In this document: in pieces, positions 38,801 to 50,032 of the stretch
How the letters are laid out: every line of letters starts with the position of its first letter
How positions within the stretch are numbered: position 1 is the stretch's first letter
Notes under the pieces: generated by a model
Told to the model about the DNA's origin: nothing
The model's database searches: none
What the model saw: only the letters and a program-made list of their open reading frames with translations
Source of the DNA: Nymphalis io
Taxonomy: Eukaryota; Arthropoda; Insecta; Lepidoptera; Nymphalidae
Reading direction: 5' to 3'
NCBI RefSeq assembly: GCF_905147045.1
Contig: NC_065888.1
Span: 12,219,001 to 12,283,000 of the forward strand
DNA length: 64,000 nucleotides
Program-made: the position numbers and the translations under genes

Positions 38801-41800
38801 AGCCGGTTGAGGACATCGTACAGAATTAGGATCAGCACCATCTGACAGTAATTGAAGAATAGAACACATGATTTTCGATAACCTAAAAAAAATAACGTCA
38901 TGAATATCATTTCATTTAAAATATTTGTTTAAATAACACTTTTACTTATACATACGTATCTATTTTTAGTCTTTCAGTGCTATCTATTGATACCTTTTCT
39001 TTTTCATTTGTATCCCACATGGCTTCCTTGCTAGTTTTAATCGTTTCCTTTATAACCTTAGATGGTACTTTTTTTGGGACCTTTTCAGCTTTCTTTGGAT
39101 CATCTTCATTAGCTTCGATTTCCTTAAGCATATCATTGATGTCAAACAAATAGGGATTAACATTCGCCCCAATTGGTAGTGCAATTGAATCGGTTACTTT
39201 AATACAATATTCGCGACTAATATCAGTATACAATCTTAATTCTTCTGAATACGGCTCATCATCAGGATCAAATATTTTAGGCTGGGGATCAGTTTTTTTC
39301 TTTGTTGACGATTGATCCTTTAAAGATAGTAACGATTTTATTTTCTTTGAACTCATATTTCTTGCTATTTTGCTTGGAATTTTGGTCAAAGTGCCACCTG
39401 CACTTGTGGATAGTGGATCCCGTATTAAATTCCATTCTAAAACATTCTGATCGACTGGAGCTACAAACCCAAAATATATCTAATATATTTCTTTAATAAT
39501 AGTTTTAACAGTATAATGGCAAAAAATAAGCTGTTGCATAATTAAATCTTGACCATCTTTAAAATTAATATAATTTATTTATTAAAGTTAAATTTAATGT
39601 TAATTAAATTTTAAACTTTTTTTCAATATAAAATGTCGAGCATTCTTCGATAAATAAATAAAACCTATTAATTTAATATAGGAAGTATTTTTAGATATAA
39701 TATTACGTGGTGTTGCAGCTGGCGGCAATACAGCAGAAAGTATTCCATTTGAAGCGATATCATTTCGAGCACAGGTATATCGCGTCAACGCTATAGCTAG
39801 CGGAGTGCAGCAGTTGTCGTTATAAAAGTCAACATTAGCTCCAGCAACAACGAGAAAATATATAATGTCAGGATGATCCCCACACTTAAATACACATATA
39901 TAAAAAACACAAGTTAAAGTTATTTAATGTTAAAGTTATTATTATAAGATGGACTCTTACTATATCTCTCATACTTTTGAGACATTTCTTAAATTTACTG
40001 AATAGATTTTTATTGTTGTACAATATAACACACATTTAAAGAACTCAATGCAAAAAGATGGTCACACAAAAAAAAAAACACTTACAACAGCGTACATAAT
40101 AGCGGAATTTCCTCGACTATCACATACATCAGGATTAATTTTTTTCTCATTAATGAGCTTAGCCACATCTGCAATATAACCTAAGTAACAAGCCATGAGC
40201 AAGATTCTGTAATAAACATTTATGAATCATCATTTTAAATTCTTAAACCAGAAGGCGAGGATGTTGAATTATTGTATATTATTTCACTTTTTATAACGTA
40301 TATGTTTGAACTAAATAACGTGTAATTTTGTGCAAACTATTTTAGAGAAATACACAAATTAAAATGAAACTCATTATATCAATAAATTTATCTTATATAA
40401 AATAATTGAATGTTTAGAATAATATGGTAAGTAGCTATGGATATGTAGGTGCAATTTTAAGATACGGCATAACATTATGGTGAAACTTTTCTTATATAAA
40501 TAAGGTGCTATTGGCACAAAAGCGATGCATCAGAAGTATATAAGTATCTTATGTAATCTCGCTTGTACCATGCAGACCCCTTTTTAAAAGGTTGAAAATA
40601 CTGACCATCCCTTGTTTATACATATATAAAACGTCTATGTCAAAATGCATCCAGGGAAATTTGCTACTTTTGTACACGAAAGTAATTTTAACTCTCGATT
40701 CTCTGACAGATTAAAATGTGAACATTCTCTGACAGAATGAAATGTTTGCAAAGTGAACTAAATTATGCAGTGCGAACTTTTATTTTATGGCTGTAAACAT
40801 TTTTAATAAGTTGCCAAATGACATCAAGCAATACAAAAACTTAAATTTAAACAAAAACTAAGCATTGGCTAATTAGCGCATGTTACTATAATTTAAAAGA
40901 ATAATTTAAATAGGAAAGTACAATAAGTTTTTAAATTCTTAAACAATTAAATTAGTTGTAAATGATTGGAATTTTAAAATACTATTTATTAATGTAAATT
41001 TTCTAGATTATTTTATGACATATTAATATATTAAAATAAGGTAGTCTGATATGTGCATAATTTTTTTCAAGTATACATATATGTGACATTTGCATACCAT
41101 CTTATGGTTATTGTGACAGTAATTTAACCATAATGAAATCAAAAATGTACCTACAGCTTGGCAAATAAACAATTTGAATTTAACAATAGTGTTATTTTCG
41201 TAATGACATAACATGTATAAACCTGCATAATAGCTCTTGAGATCCAGCTGGTTTAAATTGGGTTCTTGGCCCAGACAAAACAGACGTTAGGTCAAATATC
41301 AATGGGTTCCTTTGTTTATCATGCTTGTAACTGTGCTTCATTATATTTATCATCACACAATTATTATTCCAAGCGTAGTAAGTTTCAGCTTCTTCGTCTC
41401 TGTTCTGGTCACGAAAATACATAATGAAATAAGGAATCTAAATATTAAAATATGCACTTTTGTAGCATTTATCGCATTATTAAGAATTAAATACATATCA
41501 TACATACAATCAGGCTCGTGAGCCAAAATTGTCTAGTGGATAGTATCTTAACAGAAGTTTTCGGACAACAAACTGCATAATTTGTAAAACATCATGAGGA
41601 ATCCTGTATGTATTTTACAAAACTACATCACGTCATCATCATCAATTATTATCTTAACATAATGTTAATACCTTTAAAGGACATTCACGAGTTTTTACGT
41701 AGACTGATATTATATTATAAACATATTTATAAATATTATTATAAATGATTTCTTAACTATATTATCTGAACTTTTATCCCATTTATGAAGTGTAGAAATC

Positions 41801-44171
41801 TTTCCATCGTAATATTTTTGATTTAAATAGTCGATATAGCAAAGTGGGCTGCGTATATCCGTGCAGCGCTTGGGATACACTTTCCTCCATCTTTCAACAG
41901 CAACACGTGGGTCAGCACCACATTGTTTGAGTAGTTCTATAGCGCTGTTTACTTCGCCTACCTATGGACAGGTGGTAAGTAGAAGATAATGAATATTTAG
42001 ATACATATGAAATTAAATGTTACCTACAAATTATGATAATCATGATGTCCTTCTGACTAATTACGGTCGTGGCGGCTAATCTTGTATATTATTTAGCAGT
42101 AGAAGATTTATATAATAACACAAGTGCACTATTTAGTCCTTCATTCTCAGTCTGATGGAACAGCAAAGCCAAATGATCGAAAACACTTTTCATGCTTTTT
42201 GAGGTACAAGAGTTTAAACACTGTCAAATTTTATGCTGCTAATAAAAGATTATGTACAGAATAATCCACTAAGTTTTTATCGCCCTGAACTGGGGATTAA
42301 ACCCAGGGATTCAGGAACTACAATCGTAATTAATCTGGCCTAGCGAGGCACTTGTTTTTCACCTAAACAAGTAATTAAATGATAATAATGATGTGTCTGT
42401 CTTACGATACTATATATAGACAATAAAAGTGACTCGTATATATGTATATTCACATATTATATCAATTTTAATATAAGTTTATTCTACTTATTCGAATAGG
42501 AAGGCTTGTCACTAACAGTTTCAACTTTTGACGTCAATATAATTCTATGCGACTCCACTAAAGTCCGACCACTGCTGATGGACATAAAATCTGGTACAAT
42601 ACTAGGCGCTGATGGCCGCCAAGCCAACCTCACGAGCTGGGATCCTCGCCAGAGACCTACATTATCATGCAAGTCAGCTTCACTTTCGACACCGGGACCC
42701 CATCGAATGTTATAAAGAAATAAACCCTGTTAATAAAAAATAAATGTAGGTATAGATTAATATTTTTATGTACGTGTTTATGTGTATCTATGTGTGTGAA
42801 TATCGTATATAAATATAGTTAGGTACATTAGATTTACTTCAAACTACAGAATACAGATACAGATTTTTAACAATGTAACACTTAGAAGTCATATGTTGTA
42901 ATAATTATTACTTATGGTAATTATTAATGTTTATTAAATATTAATAAATGTGACTTCGATTATCTGCATATGTCGATATTTAATTCTGGCAGCCATTAAT
43001 CTCCTTGATGTTTTTTATATCTTTAATGACATCAATGCAGTAATTTTCCATGCGGTAAATACCTTTTTTCATTCAACAATTTGTAATTACATTATACAGA
43101 TGAAAACGAAATAATTACTGTAAAAGTTTTTCCATTAGGATACGACATGGTCCCGTAGCCGTGAAATTGGTTGCAATAAAAGTGTCCTTCATATGTCACG
43201 GCATTTTCGACGGCCTTTTCGGGTCCACGATATCGACAATAATAATCCCCGATACCATGCATAGTATCACGAACAAAATGTCCTTCATACCACTCTAAAG
43301 ACTAAATCAAATTAAACTAAATTTAAAATATTCGTTATAGTATCTGCGAATAAATCAAATGTTAATAAAGGTCGACTGAAGTCGATGAATCAAATGTTGT
43401 TAGATGAGATAGAACAACTCACATATTTAATAGTTTACATTAAAATCAAAACAAAATAACATTTCATTAATACCACAACAAAATAATAAGAATTAAACAG
43501 ACAATTTAATATTAAACAAACAAACAAACAAATATGCGATACTAACTTAACTTATTTGTACGTATAAAATATGGATTTTATCCCGTGCTCTTTTTAATTA
43601 ATGATCTATTACTTATCCCAACGTTTTCTTTCATTTGAATATAAGAAATAGTTACTGTGAGTTATCTATATAATATAATAAAAGGGAATCTGCCAAAATC
43701 TATCATAGAAAGTTTTTGTTTCTGTTATTGTTTTGGCAGCATTCAAACGCGGTCGGACTGATTATTTTCCACTATTATTATTATTTTTATACTAGTATTT
43801 TATGGTATATCTCAAAAAATATGCAACACATTAGTTATATGTAGCCAAATGTCCGCAATGGAACTAATTATTTACAGTATTGCGTGAATTCGTAACCAAG
43901 AAACAAACAAAGTTTATAATATTAATATGATTTTTACTTAAACTACGACCAAAACTTTTACAAAACACAATTTGAGAGTACTTTTACTTGATACCTCTTG
44001 ATTATAGACAATTTTCTCATCTTAAATGGTTTGTAATTTTACTATAGTAAGCTATATTAAATTACGCATATTTACTTTAGCTCCAGACCAGTGATTTTCT
44101 CCTTTGCCATGTTTTCTACTTTCATTGTCTTTATTCCCTATATAATATTGTTGATAATCTCGCGTGTCCAT
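35843..44171 (-). CDS. ANKMY1: MORN-ankyrin-MYND protein, ANKMY1 type
   Basis: Fifteen minus-strand exons: 44171-44076, 43301-43119, 42726-42517, 41961-41758, 41437-41223, 40206-40086, 39884-39707, 39460-38956, 38882-38714, 38622-38401, 38141-37902, 37652-37511, 37424-37220, 36837-36471 and 36073-35843 (3288 bases, 1095 residues). Exons 1-3 give MORN repeats (YEGHFVRDTMHGIGDYY, YEGHFYCNQFHGYGTMSYPN). Exons 4-12 give ankyrin repeats (VVAGANVDFYNDNCCTPLAI, LLSDGADPNS, LVHYGANIHET, VLLEKGADVNHR). The last exon is a MYND zinc finger, VCFECIQPLNENKVSCSWCQ...FCSIEC...RDCHPC, with CxxC, CxxC, CxxxC and HxxC ligands. MORN-ankyrin-MYND in this order is the ANKMY1 architecture; its cellular role is poorly known. 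Exon 3's donor is uncertain: GTTAGT after VET keeps phase, while a later GTAGAA would create a stop. The start of exon 4 and exons 1-3 lie in the tandem duplication. Confidence 0.92.
42287..42352 (-). repeat. Possible SINE-head relic in ANKMY1 intron 3
   Basis: CTGGGGATTAAACCCAGG followed by AATCTGGCCTAGCGAGGC resembles the complement of a tRNA-derived SINE head (B-box then A-box-like text). A similar reversed B-box is at about 5732. Short and diverged. The same piece occurs in copy B at 50424-50489. Confidence 0.3.
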
Positions 44172-45347
44172 TTTTAGTTTAAATAAGTGTCAAAAAGTAA
44201 ATTTCCCTAAATGTGAAATATATATACATTAAATTATCTCTCATAAAATTAGTATTTTCTAATTGTAGCAATTACATTTATATTGAAATATGTACAAAAA
44301 TGTTGAAATGACTACCTTTAAAAAAGATTGTTATTGACAATAACTGAAAAGGTTTTATATTTTTTTAAATTTTCAGTTGTAGATGAAATTTAAATTCATG
44401 ACAGGCTTATCACAAGATCTCAGAAATAATATAATCCTTTCGTGACATAGACACGGTAATGATGGTGACGTAGACTACTCACTAAGAACGGCTTTTGCGC
44501 AAATCCTATCCAAAATAAAATTTTCATGATCTGAAATTTAGAGCATAAATTTTCAACTAAATTAAAAAATTAAAGGGGTTATTTGAATATATATATAAAT
44601 TAAAGGGGAAAATAAATTAAAGGGGATATTATGAAGTCGGGACAGGCAGCTAGTATATCAGAAAGTTATAGTTTGATGTCTTTAATAGCAAGGAGCTTCC
44701 TGTGGAACACTTGGTTATCACGTGATACGATTGTATATAATATCATCCCCCATCAATAAAATAATAACCCATTCATATGGGTAAAATAGATTACAGCGTA
44801 GGCCGCTCGAATTTTGGACTAATTTTCTTTTAAAAGGAAATATTAAAAATTCTGTTACCGCTTTGAGATTGAATCTCAAAGTAAGAAAATTAGTTTTTCT
44901 TAATTATACGTAATTAAAACAGCTGTCAATAGGTGTCGTATATGGCACAGTCAAAGATAAAAAAATAGATATAAACTTTTAAAAAATCGATAGAAACACA
45001 ACGATATATTATATGCTAATAAAGTAACTAGATCAGAATTGTATTCTAAAAGTTACATTGTGACTGTGCTCACATGCAAATTGCTTGTTAATATGTACAT
45101 GTAAAATTTCTTCATTCTATAAATACAAAATTAGCAAATGTCTATAATAAAAGAAAAATAATAAAATTTTATAGTATTCGTATGTATATTGTTTTAATTG
45201 TAATAGTATATAGCATAGTAAATATAAAATATAAAAACTTTTTTGTCAATCTTAGTTTTCTTTCTTCTTTATATCATCAAATTGCAGACCCTCTCAATTA
45301 ATTAAATTGTAATGTTTATGTTCCATACAACTACTGCTTAAACTAAA
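44172..45347 (-). promoter_or_regulatory. Spacer between scramblase and ANKMY1 (copy A)
   Basis: This spacer must hold the ANKMY1 promoter and the scramblase 3' end. A 12-bp palindrome TATCACGTGATA (44716-44727) contains the E-box TCACGTGA. A nested foldback lies at 44818-44894: outer arms ACTAATTTTCTT / AAGAAAATTAGT enclose CTTTGAGATT-G-AATCTCAAAG. At about 44632-44651, GAAGTCGGGACAGGCAGCTA plus G looks like a Helitron-type 3' end with CTAG. Functional roles are not shown by sequence alone. Confidence 0.35.
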
Positions 45348-48300
45348 TTAACAACAATTACATCGCCAACAATTTTTCTTTGCCCGTTCGAAGTACGTGT
45401 ATTCCTGAAAAAAAAAAACAATTACTGTATAAATTTTACAATATTGTCATACGTTATAACGTTCTAGGTGATTTTTCCAGCTAATCAAAATAAAAAAAAA
45501 TTATTAGTTATTGAAACAAAAATAAAAAATATAGTACAGAAATATTTTAGTTGATGAAAAAGCAGGACCCTTTTGTTACCGCATGTTGAGTTTCTTGGCA
45601 TCGTTTATTAAACTTACTGCACTGAAGAGAAACTTACAACGAACAAGTCAGATTAATTGATGATTCCTATTTTATGTATAAGTATATTTAATTTAGAGCA
45701 TACTTGAAAATATTAACATACATAGTTGATCATACTTACAAGCAAAAACGCCGCGGCTAATATAAGAGCTTTATGTTTTGGCTGTACTGTGTCAGTAGGA
45801 TAAATAATATTTGTGGTAAAAGTGACAAGTTCACGGTCCCAACCGTGAGAAATTGTTCCAACTTCTCGTAAGGAATCCCCACTTAATACCTGAAAGAATC
45901 AACTGTACATGACCACCTTGGATATAAATTAATACGTACTTGTTCATTTAATTACAAAAACATATATTTAACACGTATTATATATTATATGTAAATAATT
46001 CGTTGAACTAAACATATTATATTTGCTTTAATAATAAAATTATTGAGTTAGTGGTTTGTTCGCCTAGACAAAGGGTAATTTAATTTATAGATGATTGATT
46101 ATAATACATTATATTGATTAAAGGACTTTTTGCCTTACCATAGTCTGTAAAAATCATAAATAATCCCTTACTAAATAAGTTAGAAATATGTAAAATAATT
46201 TATAGTATTTAAACATAATTTAAACATAAATGCTCATTTTACTAGTAATGTCTATTTAAACAATATGTATTGTATACAAGACACTTATGTATTGTTTCAA
46301 TGTACGTGCAATATAATAATATAATTGTGTCAAGCTGATGACTTTTTTTTCTGTAGTTACTTTACCTTAAATTTAGAAAGCTGTAAAGCGCTTTTTCTTA
46401 AAACTGCAGGTCCTTCTATAACATATAGGACATCATCCGCCGCATCTCTTACAAGAAAGAACGGCACCATCCATGTCCACTGTTGCTGTATGCGACCAAT
46501 ATAGTCCCCTGGAGGAGTTATTACTCTCATCTCCTGATTTTTAAAATGAAAAGAAATTTGAAAATGTAAGTAAAATTCCCAAGAATGTAACAAATATTGT
46601 GAGTTCTGTAGAAATTGTCATAATAAATTTATGAAAAAACAAATATATTACTCATATATTTTTAAAACACATTTGTGCCTTATATTCTCGCTAAAGTCTA
46701 AATTCCGAACCGGTAATAGATTTTTAATTAACTCAATCTTTTTCATGACGAGTCAATAGTAAGAGCCTGCTCGAATAAAGTGTGATTATAAATTTTGATT
46801 ACCTGTAACCGACAAGGGAACAAGCAAGAGGCTGCTGCCAGTCGTCTTTGAAGCAGCAGCGCCTCCTGCCTCGTGCTGTCGTGCAAGTGCATTACAAAAG
46901 CTCGGCCCATGCCACATAAACTTCTTTGTGTTTTCGAAGACACTTCACTAGCGATGTATAACGATTCACCGTGCGGTACTTTTACTATGTATCTATTTTC
47001 TGAATTTATTCTGGACGTTACTAGAAACATATTAAATAACAAAGCTTAGCAAGATTTTTAATTGTAAAATAAAATTTAAAAGAAATAATATTAAATTTGA
47101 AATTGATTATTACGACTATTTATAAAAATATAATGTAAAACACGCTGCGTTTTAAACATGGAATTCTACATATGATAATCAAAATACTGTCGCAAGTTCC
47201 TGATTAAAGTTAAGTAACAAAACAGTTATTATGACAAATTAAAAAAAAACAATGTTTCTTTTAGTTTAAATTAAAAATAATTTACTAAAACAACTTACAG
47301 TCATCGAGTTCTACGGTTTGTTGTATGAGCAAGCTCGAAGCACCGATGAGAAAATCTAAGCCGTGTATTGGTATGAACTGTCCTCGACTGTTCGAATGCC
47401 AATCTGTCGTTGATACTGGAAGTTCAGCTCTGTTACTCTCTGTAATAAAAAATATTATGGAACTACAATATCTCATTCTCTCTCATTAGACCCAGATGCC
47501 GCTAAGTAAAGCAAATTCTGCACTCTCACTAGGATAGCCACAGTCAAAAATTGATAGAAATAAATTGTCCATATGAGTACACCACCAGGACCACGATCTT
47601 CAGAAATGAAGGAACGATTGGAATGTGGGAGAGCGAGTGGGAGAAAAAAAGCAATGCCAAATCAAAATGTAACAAAAACAATGAAACTTACCTTGTACTT
47701 GGGGTTGGACACTTATCACCAGATCGGGCCTCAGTGTTGAACCATCGTCTATAAGAATTATTTGTTTAATTTTATTATTATTCTTCTTCTTTTATTTTGT
47801 ATGACAAAAACTTTTCGTATACATTTTGAGGTTGGCTCGTAGAAAATTCAGTATTATCAAGCCCACTTTTTGTTTAATTTAATGTTGTTGTGCAATAAAG
47901 TATACATATATATAAATAACATGAATTAGAAGTTAAAATTGTAATAAGTTAATAGATGAAGACCTTTATACGTTTTTGTAATTCACCATTTTAATCCATG
48001 AATTGTTATCAAAAATTTATTTATAAGATATGAATCAAATTTTCAATCATTAGATTCAATTTTTTTTTTCTTTATTCACAGTAATTTAAAAATCTTTATC
48101 TTTTAAGTACCTTAAAAAGTGTCAGTGTGTGAAGAATACTGAAATTTTCTTGCAATTCAAATAAATTCTAACCAGATGACGGTAGAGTTGATTATGAAAT
48201 AAATTAAATCATTTGTATATGATGATCACCGTCACAACATAGTCGGTGCAAAACTGCAAAGTAACCTACAAAGTATTTGTTTTTTTCTTCACAACTATGC

Positions 48301-48361
48301 TTTTACCTTCAGTTGCTGCCAGATTATCCACACCCCTTCCATTTTCAATATTATTTGCCAT
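45348..48361 (-). CDS. PLSCR: Phospholipid scramblase-family protein, copy A
   Basis: Seven minus-strand exons: 48361-48307, 47748-47692, 47439-47299, 47020-46803, 46533-46366, 45889-45740 and 45404-45348 (846 bases, 281 residues, all phases consistent). Scramblase-fold blocks in order are GLDFLIGASSLLIQQTVELD, NRYIVKVPHGESLYIASEVS, CGMGRAFVMHLHD, LLLQRRLAAASCLFPCRLQE, ITPPGDYIGRIQQQWTWMVP, a GP-containing strand, VGTISHGWDRELVTFTTNII, and the C-terminal hydrophobic segment ALILAAAFLLEYTYF ending KKNCWRCNCC. Classic scramblases have a CCCPCC palmitoylation cluster and an acidic EF-hand-like Ca2+ loop before the last helix. Here these are SCLFPC (149-154) and an uncharged-looking TTNIIYPTDT, so Ca2+-dependent scrambling is doubtful. 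The Cys-rich C-terminus could be acylated. It lies head-to-tail upstream of ANKMY1, in both duplication copies. Confidence 0.93.
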
Positions 48362-50032
48362 AGTAAATGATGTGACCACGTATATACAATAACTATGTAA
48401 TATCGATGTATAATTGTGATGTTCTTTATTATTAGTACTCAACTGTACTGAGTTATCGACACAATTCAATCGTTTGCACGCCCTGTTATCAATAGATAAA
48501 TCTCTATCATTATCAATAACACTAACAACTCGTTGAGCATCATATTTCGTAAATTCGTTTTCACTTTAATTATAAAGAAAAATTTCAATAGATAAGTCAT
48601 TTTAGTTTTTAATTACATTTAAAAAAATAGCAAACGTTATTTTTTTTCAACATTAACAAAAAAAAAAACAGATATTATTTATGAAATTTAAATAATAAGG
48701 CAATCTATTTATATGATTGTATTATAACTATTATGGGTGTATTATTTCCTCCACTAGTTACAGGAGAGTTGGTGAGATCAAAATTGCAATTTAACTGGGA
48801 AATGCTCAGTTCATACTTAATCCACGTTTAAATGATGGATGTACTGTCTATTAGTATTTTAAGATAACATCAATATTTTTAAAATTTTTCGGAAGTATTA
48901 GACAATGACCATTTTTTCATTTATTTGTTCCCTTTTCGAAATATGTTCACATGTAGGTAAGTTAATAATGCCTGAAGAGACAACTGCTAGTTATTTTTAT
49001 ATGATTTCAATTATTTCATGTATTGATGAAATATTTCTATATACATATATTCTAAGTTTTAATTATATTATAATTCGTATGACTTGCGAACTTATTGTCT
49101 ATCTAAAAATATTAATATAAATTGTCTTCTGATAATTGAATTGCCTGATAAGACCAAGCATTAAAACAACATTAAGCAACTAACATATATGTCAAATGTC
49201 TTTTATTTAATAAACGTTTCGGTATATTCTACTTAATATACACGTAATGATGAAATAACCCCAGAAATAAGCAGCGCTATCCTCTAAAGGCGTGCTCATA
49301 AAATGTTCAAAGTTAATTTGATCCTCGTATAATTGAAACTTTATAATAATTATATTCAATGTTGCATATTACTTCGAGTTCGAATTTCGAGTCTGTTGTT
49401 ACAGAATAGCCCTTGTGTCAGGGGCTCGGGTTGATGCGATTTATTTCAAGTTTATGTCAATAGATTGTAATTTAAGCAAAAAATATTTTAATTCTGCGGA
49501 CAAGTCATCATTGTTACGTGCCTCAAATATATTTTACATACTTTTTAGGTCATAAAATGATACCCAATTTTTTTTACTCGTCAATGCTTTTATTCATAAC
49601 ACATGATGTAGATACGTTAATACTTATTCAAGTACTCGAGCTACCGAAGAATACTAAGCCGGCTTTAGCGATCCGTTATGAAAATAAATGAGGATAAAAT
49701 TTGACTTGATTGAGATATTTAGGTCTTCAATTTTAAACTTTAAAATGCTTAATTGCTTACTTCCGATTCTGAATTCCATACAACCGACAATGGTGAGAAG
49801 AGGTAACTTAGCAATCACCGGGCTATGGCAGCTTACCATACATGACTAATACGATTGACGTTCGATGAGGCTGAATCACCTCGCTGAACTCGAAGTAGAG
49901 TTAAGTTATAACTTGCTCTTGTTGTATAATTTTAAATCGGGTAACATATTATTTAAAATAAAACAACGTTTGAAAACCATTTATATTAAGTTATATGTCA
50001 TCATGAACGTGAACATAGTTAGGAATAGATTA
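48362..50032. other. Region upstream of scramblase copy A, to duplication junction
   Basis: It contains the scramblase promoter side (minus strand) and AT-rich DNA. A 71-codon frame at 48905-49120 (+) and a 61-codon frame at 49839-49654 (-) show no recognisable family. Both recur in copy B simply because the DNA is duplicated. Confidence 0.4.

Larger units (their letters stand above)
41901..50032. repeat. Tandem duplication, copy A (8132 bp)
   Basis: Every base I compared matches 50038-58169 at a constant offset of 8137, with one noticed difference (A at 42407 versus T at 50544). The left boundary is CAACACGTGGGTC, inside ANKMY1 exon 4; the right boundary is AATAGATTA. It contains ANKMY1 exons 1-3 plus part of 4, the intergenic spacer and a complete scramblase gene. 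Comparison was by eye, not exhaustive. Confidence 0.97.

Noticed and set aside
48905..49120. Hydrophobic 71-codon frame, seen twice (also at 57042-57257)
   Set aside because: It is repeated only because the whole 8.1-kb unit is duplicated; the sequence is AT-driven Ile/Leu/Tyr with no family features.
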